Shown here piece by piece: positions 1 to 5,153 of a stretch of 5,384 nucleotides of DNA. Location of the stretch: positions 1 to 5,384 of the forward strand of contig CAOVIS010000067.1 of NCBI GenBank assembly GCA_948543905.1, in the 5' to 3' direction. The position numbers and the translations under genes are program-made. This DNA comes from an uncultured Bacilli bacterium (GTDB lineage Bacteria; Bacillota_I; Bacilli_A; RF39; UBA660). Position 1 is the stretch's first letter. Every line of letters starts with the position of its first letter. The notes under the pieces are model-generated. The model was given only the letters and a program-made list of their open reading frames with translations, did no database searches and was not told where the DNA came from.

Positions 1-903
1 TACGAAGGTATGTTAATTGAAAATTCTCTTTTAGCAATTATGCAAGAAGATGATGAAACATTTGCTACTTCTTACAAAGTAATTTATGAATTTAATCTGG
101 ATGTTGAAGTAGAAGATATCACTAGTAGTGTTGATATTACCAAAGATCCTTTTAGCATTTATATAACTGGTATCGATACTTATGGGACAGTAAGTAGTGT
201 TGCTAGAAGTGATGTTAATATGGTTATAACTGTCAATCCTAAAAATCATAAGATTTTAATAACATCTATTCCTCGTGATTATTATGTTGAATTAGTTGGT
301 AAAAATGGTAAAGATAAACTTACACACTCTGGTGTTTATGGTCTTGATACTGGTACTAAAACAGTGGCCAAGCTTTTAGATACTAAAATAAATTATTATA
401 TTAAAGTTAACTTTAGCTCTTTAATTAAAATGGTTGACGCTCTTGATGGTGTTAAAGTATATTCTAAATACAATTTTACCTCTAAAGATGGTTATTATTA
501 TAAAGAAGGTTATAACAATGTAAATGGTGAAAAAGCTCTATCTTTTGTAAGAGAACGAATGGCTTTTAATGAAGGGGATCGCATGCGGATTGAAAATCAA
601 GCCAGTATGGTAAAAGCTATATTTGCTAAAGCTACAAGCCCAACCATTATTACTAATTATAGTAGCATTCTAAAAACTTTAGGCAACTCATTTATAACTA
701 ATTTAGATAGTGAAGATATTACCGAATTTATAAAAATGCAAATTGATGATATGCCAAATTGGGAAATCACAAATTACAGCTTAAATGGTATTGATTCTTA
801 TCAATATACCTATACATATGGTAATGTGAAGCTTGCGGTTATGCTTCCAGATGAAAAAACTATAAATGAGGCTAGAACTAAGATTAAAGAAATTTTAAAA
901 TAG
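1..903 (+). CDS. LCP (LytR-CpsA-Psr) family cell-wall polymer transferase, 5' end outside the window
   Basis: LCP enzymes sit in the membrane, face outward, and transfer lipid-linked wall polymers (teichoic acids, capsule) to peptidoglycan; the substrate here is unknown. The reading frame is open from base 1 (Y-E-G before the first ATG at 10). The N-terminal cytoplasmic/TM segment expected for the family is missing, so the gene probably starts upstream. Counting from the ATG at 10, the LCP domain spans about residues 48-205. It includes GIDTYG (53-58), ARSDVNM with Arg66 and Asp68, SIPRDYYVE with Arg89, GVKVYSKYNF (147-156), and FVRERMAFNEGDRMRIENQ (179-197), whose Arg181, Arg183, Asp190, Arg191 and Arg193 match the conserved pyrophosphate/Mg-binding residues. 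Stop is TAG. A probable terminator follows, so it seems to end its transcription unit. The family call is secure; the exact role is not. Confidence 0.93.
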   Translation, partial: YEGMLIENSLLAIMQEDDETFATSYKVIYEFNLDVEVEDITSSVDITKDPFSIYITGIDTYGTVSSVARSDVNMVITVNPKNHKILITSIPRDYYVELVGKNGKDKLTHSGVYGLDTGTKTVAKLLDTKINYYIKVNFSSLIKMVDALDGVKVYSKYNFTSKDGYYYKEGYNNVNGEKALSFVRERMAFNEGDRMRIENQASMVKAIFAKATSPTIITNYSSILKTLGNSFITNLDSEDITEFIKMQIDDMPNWEITNYSLNGIDSYQYTYTYGNVKLAVMLPDEKTINEARTKIKEILK

Positions 904-909
904 AAGAGT

Positions 910-950
910 TTATAACTTTTCTTTTTGCTTATTAAAGGTATAATTTTTTT
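910..950 (+). terminator. Probable intrinsic terminator after the LCP gene
   Basis: The left arm TTATAACTTT (910-919) pairs with AAAGGTATAA (934-943): 9 of 10 positions, with one A-G mismatch. The 14-nt loop is T-rich, and seven T's follow at 944-950. The stem is A+T-rich with a large loop, so termination may be inefficient and some transcription could continue into the TVP38 gene. It begins 7 bases after the LCP stop codon, where a terminator is expected. Confidence 0.45.
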
Positions 951-983
951 CAAAAATGTATTATAATAATGATAGTGATGCTT

Positions 984-1562
984 ATGTTTGAAATGCTAGA
1001 TACCTTTATTGATACACTTTTACAAAGTCTTGGTATGTGGGGACCAATAGTGGGCTGTTTTTTCATTACGATTGAATCAATGTTACCAATACTGCCTTTA
1101 TTTGTTTTTATTACTCTTAACTTTTTGGCTTTTGGTAGTTTATTTGGATTTATCATATCTTGGTTTTTTACTTGTATAGGATGTTCTATTTCCTTTTTCT
1201 TATTTCGCAAAAAAGTTCAAACTTGGCTTTATAAAAGACTAAAAAAAGAAGGAATAGTTAGTGAACATACTTTAAAACTAATTACTAAACTAAAATTTGA
1301 AGAACTAACAACTATCATTGCCATTCCCTTTACCCCGGCATTTCTAGTAAATATAACCGCTGGCCTTTCCGAAATGAGTTATAAAAAATTTTTAGCATCT
1401 CTCATGCTAGGTAAAGCCTTTTTAGTTTATTTTTGGGGATTTGTAGGTGTAAGTTTAGTTGAAAGTATTAAACATCCAATATACTTATTAAAAGTATTAA
1501 TTTTATTAGTCGTGGCTTATATTATAAGTAAAATTGTTAATAAAAAATTAAAAATTAATTAA
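984..1562 (+). CDS. TVP38/TMEM64 (VTT/DedA-like) integral membrane protein
   Basis: Small polytopic membrane protein of the VTT superfamily (DedA, TVP38/TMEM64, YdjX types), members of which have been linked to lipid scrambling or transport and envelope homeostasis; its substrate cannot be read from the sequence. Counted from the upstream ATG at 969 (197 residues), hydrophobic segments lie near 22-50, 52-80, 113-132, 142-165 and 170-190. Typical features are an acidic residue followed by prolines in the first re-entrant region (ESMLPILPLF, 36-45), the FLFRKK stretch (77-82), and a second half with IAIPFTPAFLVNITAGLSEM (117-136) and F-x8-G (141-150). Start choice is uncertain: in-frame ATGs at 969, 978, 984 and 993, none with a clear Shine-Dalgarno. 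I chose 984 because a TATAAT at 962-967 nearly overlaps 969. Its stop TAA overlaps the Shine-Dalgarno of rmuC, indicating co-transcription. Confidence 0.82.
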   Translation: MFEMLDTFIDTLLQSLGMWGPIVGCFFITIESMLPILPLFVFITLNFLAFGSLFGFIISWFFTCIGCSISFFLFRKKVQTWLYKRLKKEGIVSEHTLKLITKLKFEELTTIIAIPFTPAFLVNITAGLSEMSYKKFLASLMLGKAFLVYFWGFVGVSLVESIKHPIYLLKVLILLVVAYIISKIVNKKLKIN

Positions 1563-1567
1563 GGAGG
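1561..1567 (+). promoter_or_regulatory. Strong Shine-Dalgarno of rmuC overlapping the upstream stop codon
   Basis: AAGGAGG, a near-perfect match to the 16S rRNA 3' end, is placed 8 bases before the ATG at 1576. Its first two bases are the last two of the TAA that ends the TVP38 gene. Ribosomes finishing the first gene could re-initiate on rmuC, so translation of the pair is probably coupled. Confidence 0.85.
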
Positions 1568-1575
1568 AAATTATA

Positions 1576-2667
1576 ATGGAATATATTATTATTAGTTTAA
1601 TAAGCTTAAGTTTAATATTACAATTAATAAATCTTTTAAAAAAGAAAAATGACACTGAAATAGTTGAAAAAATCGGTAAATTAGAATTAGGGCTTGTAAG
1701 AGAAATAGGGGAGTTTAAAGCCAACTTTGCAAGTGATATCAGAAAAGATTTTGATGCTTTAAATGACAAAATAGATAAAAAACTATCAGAAATAAACACT
1801 AAAGTAACGGAACGTTTAGATGAATCTTTAGAAAAGACTAATAAAACTTTTGCAAGTGTCTTAGAGAGGTTATCTAAAATAGATGAAGCTCAAAAGAAAA
1901 TTGATGGATTAGGCGAAGATATAATATCTCTTCAAAGTATTTTAACTGATAAAAAGACAAGAGGGATATATGGTGAAGTAAATCTAAATTTCTTACTTGA
2001 AAATGCTTTTGGTGATAAAAGGACAGGCATTTATGATATTCAGCATAAACTATCTAATGGTTATATAGTTGATGCTTTGTTGTACGCTCCATCACCACTC
2101 GGCACAATTGCTATTGACTCCAAATTTCCATTAGAAAATTATGAAAAAATGACTAATAAAAAATTAAGTCAAACTGAAAGAGTTTTAGCTGAAAAACAAT
2201 TTAAGCTTGATTTTAAAAAACATATAGATGCTATAAGTAGTAAATACATAATTCCTGGTGAAACTGCTAGCGAAGCTATATTATTTTTACCTGCTGAAGC
2301 TATATTTGCTGAAGTTAATGCTTATCACTCTGATATTTTAAACTACGCTTATAGTAAAAAAGTCTGGATAACTTCTCCTACTACTCTTATGAGCACTTTA
2401 ACAGTTATTGAAATGATTTTAAAAAATTTAGAACGTGATAAATATGCCAAAATAATTCATGACGAATTAAATAAGCTTGCTATAGAATTTGACAGATATA
2501 AAGAAAGATGGGATAAATTAGCCCGTAATATTAATACTGTATCGAAAAGTGTTGAAGAACTGAATACTACAAGCGAAAAAATTACTAAAAGATTTGATTC
2601 TATCAATAAAGTAGATATTACCAAAATAAAAAGTGATCAAGAAAAAGACGAGCTAATGTATAACTAG
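1576..2667 (+). CDS. rmuC: RmuC family protein (DNA recombination/nuclease-like)
   Basis: RmuC proteins limit recombination at inverted repeats in E. coli and contain a PD-(D/E)XK nuclease-like core; activity in this organism is inferred. The 363-residue product has the family layout: one N-terminal membrane-anchor helix (about 3-21), a coiled-coil region (about 25-125) with heptad-like Leu/Ile and many charged residues, then the core domain (about 128-310). The core shows RGIYGEV with Glu134, NGYIVDALLY with Asp166, and IAIDSKFPLENY with Asp181 and Lys183, which fit the E...D...DxK metal-binding layout. The later conserved stretches ILFLPAEAIFAEV (235-247) and ITSPTTLMSTLTVIE (265-279) are also present, followed by a second coiled coil. 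Length is usual or slightly short. It follows the TVP38 gene by 13 bases. Its stop TAG lies one base from the stop of the convergent gene, with no terminator visible between them. Confidence 0.93.
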   Translation: MEYIIISLISLSLILQLINLLKKKNDTEIVEKIGKLELGLVREIGEFKANFASDIRKDFDALNDKIDKKLSEINTKVTERLDESLEKTNKTFASVLERLSKIDEAQKKIDGLGEDIISLQSILTDKKTRGIYGEVNLNFLLENAFGDKRTGIYDIQHKLSNGYIVDALLYAPSPLGTIAIDSKFPLENYEKMTNKKLSQTERVLAEKQFKLDFKKHIDAISSKYIIPGETASEAILFLPAEAIFAEVNAYHSDILNYAYSKKVWITSPTTLMSTLTVIEMILKNLERDKYAKIIHDELNKLAIEFDRYKERWDKLARNINTVSKSVEELNTTSEKITKRFDSINKVDITKIKSDQEKDELMYN

Positions 2668-2668
2668 T

Positions 2669-4120
2669 TCATCTTTTAATATTTACTTCATCACTAACAG
2701 TTGGAATATCTATTAATTGAAATACTAAACTTAATTCTTCTGCAGCTTTTAGTTGGTTTGTAGAAGAATCATCATGATAAAAATGTCTAATTAATTCTTC
2801 AATTTTTATCTTTAACTCAGAATGAATATTTTGGTATTCTTTATTTTCATAATATAAGCCAATTCTTTTTACAGTTTTTTTAAATATTTCACTAACTTGA
2901 GGTGTAATATTTGCTTTATCTTCTATAAATTTTGAAAGTCTTTCCTGAAATTTTATTTCACTTATATTATTAAATTCTTCTATCGCTTTTAATAATTCGT
3001 CGGGATTTATTTTCTCTATTAATTCATTTGCTCCATTACTACTATTAATACTAGAAATTGTAATCTCTGAAGCAATAGGAGGAAACCTTTCTTTTAAAAA
3101 ATTTACCAAACTTTGTACACTTAAATTATAATCATCATTTTTATTATCATAGTAACTTGAAAAATGTCCGTTTTTTAAATTATAAGCAAAATGACTCTTA
3201 TCATACAAAATACCATGACTGCTAGCAATACTCTTTAAGCTATTATCTAATATGTTGTAAATTTCTTGGTCATAATAAGCATATTTGGCTCCAATTTTAG
3301 AAGGCAAAACCCCCATTTCCGTTAAAACCATATTTATAGCCAAATACTCTTCTCCTGTATAAACAATAATGCGTCTTTTCTTTAATTCTTCCATCAAAGA
3401 AGTATTATTTTTTATTTCTTCGTACTTATCTTTTTTAATCAAAACTACAGCTTGTAACGAAATAGGGAAATCTTCATGTGTAACATCCAAATAAGCATCA
3501 TGATAAGACATAGAATATGCATAGCCTGAATTTAAAAAATTATCTATATCATCAATAATTGTAAAAAGACGATTAACTTCTACAGCATTATAATCACCAG
3601 TCGCTTCTAAAGGTGTATTAATCGTAAAATGTTTAGTTGATCGAAACTTAACTGGTAATTTAACAAAACCTAAAGTTTTAGGTACAGTTTTTAATGCTCC
3701 TAAAAGTTTTGCCTCATCAATTGGAAGAGTTACACCATTTATTTTATGTATTAAATTATTTTTTAAAGCTGCATAATATTTTTTTAATTCAATAGAAAGG
3801 CTAATTCCCACAAATTCAAAACAAGTATTACGAGATGCTACATGCCATTTCCAGTCAAAAGGAAAATGATTATCATCTCTAATAATCTTAAAATCAGTAA
3901 CTTTACCTTTTTCTTTAGCTTGATTCATTAATACTTCTAAATTGTGTTTAAATTTAGCCAAAGCTTCTGGTGATTCTGTATCTATTATTTCCGAATCTGT
4001 AATAGCTACTATTTCATCAGGCGGTAAATCAAGGTCTAAAGCATTCATTCTAGTATCTGGCTCTAACAAAGATTTATCAATTACTTCTTTCTTTTTACTA
4101 AATAAATCGCGTAATATCAT
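2669..4120 (-). CDS. Uncharacterised soluble protein, 483 aa
   Basis: I do not recognise this family. The reading frame is long and clean with the same A+T-rich codon use as its neighbours. The frame can be extended to a GTG at 4129, but the GTG is part of the Shine-Dalgarno AGGTG. The ATG at 4120, 6 bases behind that site, is the better start (MILRDLFSKKK). There is no signal peptide or membrane helix, so it is probably cytoplasmic. The N-terminal ~75 residues are charged. A mixed alpha/beta middle (about 85-330) contains FPFDWKWHVASRN, KFRSTKHFTINTPL and SMSYHDAYLDVTHEDFP, which look like the most constrained motifs. The C-terminal ~130 residues are mostly helical and acidic (EKINPDELLKAIEEF onward). 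The stop is TGA, one base from the rmuC stop in tail-to-tail orientation. No function can be assigned; its setting next to a toxin-antitoxin-like RNA module suggests accessory DNA. Confidence 0.8.
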   Translation of the reverse strand: MILRDLFSKKKEVIDKSLLEPDTRMNALDLDLPPDEIVAITDSEIIDTESPEALAKFKHNLEVLMNQAKEKGKVTDFKIIRDDNHFPFDWKWHVASRNTCFEFVGISLSIELKKYYAALKNNLIHKINGVTLPIDEAKLLGALKTVPKTLGFVKLPVKFRSTKHFTINTPLEATGDYNAVEVNRLFTIIDDIDNFLNSGYAYSMSYHDAYLDVTHEDFPISLQAVVLIKKDKYEEIKNNTSLMEELKKRRIIVYTGEEYLAINMVLTEMGVLPSKIGAKYAYYDQEIYNILDNSLKSIASSHGILYDKSHFAYNLKNGHFSSYYDNKNDDYNLSVQSLVNFLKERFPPIASEITISSINSSNGANELIEKINPDELLKAIEEFNNISEIKFQERLSKFIEDKANITPQVSEIFKKTVKRIGLYYENKEYQNIHSELKIKIEELIRHFYHDDSSTNQLKAAEELSLVFQLIDIPTVSDEVNIKR

Positions 4121-4148
4121 AAATTGCACCTACTTTTAACTTAATATT

Positions 4149-4176
4149 ATCATATTTTCTTACTGTAAAAAAACAA
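4149..4176 (-). promoter_or_regulatory. Possible sigma-A promoter of the 483-aa gene
   Basis: On the minus strand, TTGTTT (4176-4171) and TATGAT (4154-4149) are separated by 16 bases. This would start transcription near 4142 and give a leader of about 22 nt before the ATG at 4120. The -10 matches 5 of 6 and the -35 matches 4 of 6 consensus bases. In such A+T-rich DNA this is only moderate evidence. Confidence 0.4.
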
Positions 4177-4194
4177 AATAACTAAATTTTACAT

Positions 4195-4304
4195 ATTTTG
4201 TCTTAAATTTTCAAAATTACCAATTTTATATAATTGACTAGACAAAATAGTAAAATTGGTTAAGCAGATTTTATAGTTTTGTCTAGCAGATTTAGTAAAA
4301 TCTG
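4195..4304. repeat. Cluster of overlapping inverted repeats upstream of the toxin-like gene
   Basis: Several perfect arms interlock. ATTTTGTCT (4195-4203) is the complement of AGACAAAAT (4240-4248). ACCAATTTTA (4219-4228) pairs with TAAAATTGGT (4251-4260). CTAGACAAAA (4238-4247) pairs with TTTTGTCTAG (4277-4286), and the same hairpin continues inward with TAAAAT (4251-4256) against ATTTTA (4268-4273). CAGATTT (4287-4293) pairs with AAATCTG (4298-4304) around AGTA. The AGACAAAA segment can pair with either flank, so the structures exclude each other. The last palindrome ends 4 bases before the -35 at 4309, an operator-like position. Function unknown: protein binding sites or a small palindromic element are both possible. 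Confidence 0.65.
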
Positions 4305-4308
4305 TAAT

Positions 4309-4337
4309 TTGCCACAATATTGTTAATGCGCTATAGT
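4309..4337 (+). promoter_or_regulatory. Strong sigma-A promoter for the small toxin-like ORF
   Basis: TTGCCA (4309-4314), a 17-base spacer, and TATAGT (4332-4337): 5 of 6 matches in each hexamer with ideal spacing. The predicted transcription start is G4344. The transcript therefore opens with GCGAGGGAC and has a leader of about 63 nt before the ATG at 4407. A palindrome (4287-4304) lies just upstream of the -35. Confidence 0.75.
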
Positions 4338-4388
4338 GGATATGCGAGGGACTAAGTCCTTTGGTGTTGCCACATCTAAAATTTAAAA

Positions 4389-4408
4389 ATGGAAGAGGCT
4401 GTTTCTAT
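4389..4408 (+). promoter_or_regulatory. Hairpin that may mask the ribosome binding site of the small ORF
   Basis: In the RNA, AUGGAAG (4389-4395) can pair with UUUCUAU (4402-4408), seven pairs including two G-U, around the loop AGGCUG. The Shine-Dalgarno purines GGAAGAGG lie partly in the stem and partly in the loop, and the first two bases of the start codon AUG (4407) are paired. Intramolecular masking of translation initiation is a known feature of type I toxin mRNAs such as fst. The stem is weak, so this is a suggestion only. Confidence 0.35.
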
Positions 4409-4478
4409 GATAGATAAAAAAGATATTCTTATTTTATCTTTAATAGTGATAATTATATTATTAATTGTCTTTAGATAA
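4407..4478 (+). CDS. Small hydrophobic peptide, probable type I toxin (23 aa)
   Basis: The ORF reads MIDKKDILILSL-IVIIILLIVFR and ends in TAA. After a short charged start (D3, K4, K5, D6), residues 7-22 are almost purely Ile, Leu and Val, then one Arg: a single membrane-spanning helix of the type I toxin kind (Fst, TxpA, BsrG-like in size and character). The Shine-Dalgarno GGAAGAGG (4391-4398) lies 8 bases before the ATG at 4407. An in-frame ATG at 4389 would add MEEAVS but lies upstream of that site. It is preceded by a near-consensus promoter and a leader of about 63 nt, and faced by a convergent promoter for a short antisense RNA. I recognise no specific family; the toxin role is inferred from architecture. 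Alternatives are a small membrane regulator peptide or a chance ORF within a structured RNA. Confidence 0.6.
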   Translation: MIDKKDILILSLIVIIILLIVFR

Positions 4479-4506
4479 ACATTTTATTTAAGGGGGATTT
4501 TGGTAT

Positions 4507-4538
4507 AAAAAATACACCACTTACGCAAGTAAGGGTGT
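4507..4538 (-). terminator. Intrinsic terminator with GNRA tetraloop, possibly bidirectional
   Basis: On the plus strand ACACC (4514-4518), a bulged A, and CTTAC (4520-4524) pair with GTAAG (4529-4533) and GGTGT (4534-4538) around GCAA. That gives ten pairs with one bulge. Reading leftward the hairpin is followed by one A and then six U's (4512-4507), a good terminator for the antisense RNA and for readthrough from the HTH gene. Reading rightward only two further U's follow (UGUUU then GAC), so termination of the toxin-like mRNA there would be weak. Confidence 0.7.
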
Positions 4539-4581
4539 TTGACATTCAGTGGCAAGCACACAAGGAATATGTGTCTCGCTT
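4507..4581 (-). ncRNA. Candidate antisense (antitoxin) RNA, about 75 nt
   Basis: A leftward promoter (4616-4588) predicts a start at A4581. The RNA would begin AAGCGAGACACA, form a 5' hairpin with stem ACACA/UGUGU (4574-4570/4562-4558) and a 7-nt loop, and then a 3' hairpin with a tetraloop and six U's at 4512-4507. Its 3' half would be fully complementary to the 3' untranslated part of the toxin-like mRNA if that transcript reaches at least about 4540. Convergent short RNA, shared terminator hairpin and hydrophobic micro-ORF reproduce the logic of the Fst/par and TxpA/RatA loci. The RNA could also arise as the 3' tail of readthrough from the HTH gene (stop at 4624), which lies directly upstream on the same strand. 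Confidence 0.55.
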
Positions 4582-4587
4582 AATTTA

Positions 4588-4616
4588 ATAATAATATAAT
4601 TTTTAATAAAAGTAAA
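4588..4616 (-). promoter_or_regulatory. Promoter of the antisense RNA
   Basis: On the minus strand TTTACT (4616-4611), a 17-base spacer, and TATTAT (4593-4588): 4 of 6 and 5 of 6 consensus matches. The start falls 7 bases on, at A4581. The spacing to the GCGAG element is within about two bases of that seen for the opposite promoter at 4309-4337, which supports both calls. It lies just beyond the stop codon of the HTH gene. Confidence 0.5.
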
Positions 4617-4623
4617 TACTAAA

Positions 4624-5076
4624 TTACCACTTTGGCTCATAATCAATTTTACCTAGAAGATAATCAGCACTTACATGATATTTTTTACAGATATCATAAA
4701 GGAATAGGGTAGCAATTAAATTTTTTCCTTTTTCATAGCTAACGATTGTTGCTTGAGATATTCCTAGTTTTTTAGCTAAATCATTTTGGGTAAGTTTATA
4801 TTTTTTTCTGAATTCTTTTAACCTAAGTCCAGCTTTTTTTAAGTCAATATTTTTCTTTTCATCAGAATAATTTATAAATTTAGTAAAACTAAAAACATAA
4901 TCAATAGAAACATTAAAATAGTTGCAGACAGTATTTAAATGAATAGAAGGAATTATTTTATATTCTCTTTCAAATTTACCATAAGTATCTTTATCAAAGT
5001 TCAGCATTAATGATATATATTGAATTTTAATTTCGGCTTCTTCTCTTAGTTCTCGTAATTTTTGTCCATAAAACAT
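4624..5076 (-). CDS. Tandem double helix-turn-helix (Cro/CI, XRE-type) transcriptional regulator
   Basis: The 150-residue protein consists almost entirely of two XRE-type HTH domains. The C-terminal one (about 80-143) is canonical: LRLKEFRKKYKLTQNDLAKKL, then the recognition helix around SQATIVSYEKGK (107-118), ending YHVSADYLLGK. The N-terminal one (about 3-64) has the same outline, GQKLRELREEAEIKIQYISLM, FDKDTYGKFEREYKIIPS and FNVSIDYVF, but is more diverged, lacking the usual T-Q-x-x-L-A. No sensor, peptidase or dimerisation domain follows, so two HTHs in one chain might bind two half-sites as a monomer. ATG at 5076 is preceded by AGGAGTG (5091-5085). It is divergent from the surface-protein gene and upstream of the antisense RNA, so either could be its target. 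No function beyond DNA binding can be read. Confidence 0.88.
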   Translation of the reverse strand: MFYGQKLRELREEAEIKIQYISLMLNFDKDTYGKFEREYKIIPSIHLNTVCNYFNVSIDYVFSFTKFINYSDEKKNIDLKKAGLRLKEFRKKYKLTQNDLAKKLGISQATIVSYEKGKNLIATLFLYDICKKYHVSADYLLGKIDYEPKW

Positions 5077-5084
5077 AATAATAT

Positions 5085-5091
5085 CACTCCT
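5085..5091 (-). promoter_or_regulatory. Shine-Dalgarno of the double-HTH gene
   Basis: AGGAGTG on the minus strand, with AGGAG ending 10 bases before the ATG at 5076, supports that start. A TATAAA (minus strand, 5130-5125) could serve as a -10 for this gene, but no acceptable -35 lies 16-18 bases upstream of it. I do not call a promoter. Confidence 0.65.
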
Positions 5092-5137
5092 AAGATTATT
5101 TTCTCACAAAAAGAGAAATAAAAATTTATAACGGACC

Positions 5138-5149
5138 AATATTAATATT
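5138..5149. repeat. 12-bp perfect palindrome between the divergent genes
   Basis: AATATTAATATT is its own reverse complement and ends 5 bases before the -35 hexamer at 5154. The position suits an operator for the neighbouring HTH regulator. However, pure A/T palindromes of this size arise easily by chance in this DNA. Confidence 0.25.
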
Positions 5150-5153
5150 TTTC

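Larger units (their letters stand above)
4344..4579. repeat. Imperfect inverted repeat enclosing the toxin-like module
   Basis: The 30-nt segment at 4344-4373 and the reverse complement of 4549-4579 match at 23 of 30 positions with one inserted base. The ends are exact: GCGAG at the outside and TTGCCAC at the inside. Consequently the rightward RNA (predicted start 4344) and the leftward RNA (predicted start near 4581) begin with the same element. Each copy also has its own small hairpin, GGAC/GTCC (4349-4352/4356-4359) and ACACA/TGTGT (4558-4562/4570-4574), so the differing bases fall largely where a private stem is kept. A long plus-strand RNA could pair the two arms to join its 5' and 3' ends. 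Confidence 0.7.

Noticed and set aside
31..249. 72-codon ORF on the minus strand
   Set aside because: It lies wholly inside the LCP gene, has no ribosome binding site of note, and its translation is low-complexity Ile/Asn/Thr typical of an antisense shadow.
950..1210. 86-codon ORF on the minus strand
   Set aside because: Antisense to the TVP38-like gene; the poly-Ile/His end is the complement of the ATG/ATA-rich start region, with no independent coding signs.
1548..1799. 83-codon ORF on the minus strand
   Set aside because: Antisense to the anchor and coiled coil of rmuC; Ser/Ile/Lys-rich product with no family resemblance.
2669..2671. Recoding of TGA as tryptophan (Mollicutes-type code)
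   Set aside because: The 483-aa gene ends at TGA; reading through would run antisense into rmuC. Tryptophans in the window are encoded by TGG, and the LCP gene indicates a walled bacterium.
4121..4129. GTG start at 4129 for the 483-aa gene (486 codons)
   Set aside because: The GTG is the end of the Shine-Dalgarno AGGTG that serves the ATG at 4120, and no other ribosome binding site is placed for it.
3942..4139. 65-codon ORF on the plus strand
   Set aside because: Complement of the N-terminal part of the 483-aa gene, whose own Shine-Dalgarno and start fit better.
4195..4304. CRISPR array or iteron origin
   Set aside because: The repeated words are inverted and of unequal spacing, not regularly spaced direct repeats; no cas or replication genes are present.
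4344..4579. Housekeeping structured RNA (tmRNA, 6S, SRP or RNase P RNA)
   Set aside because: None of the diagnostic conserved stretches of those RNAs is visible, while the convergent promoters and hydrophobic micro-ORF fit a type I toxin-antitoxin arrangement better. A different, unknown large RNA cannot be excluded.
4558..4583. Rightward terminator for the toxin-like mRNA (AAGC/GCTT plus ACACA/TGTGT)
   Set aside because: The stem is interrupted by a three-base bulge, and the downstream TTAATTTAATAA is not a proper T-tract. The 3' end of the rightward transcript therefore stays undetermined.
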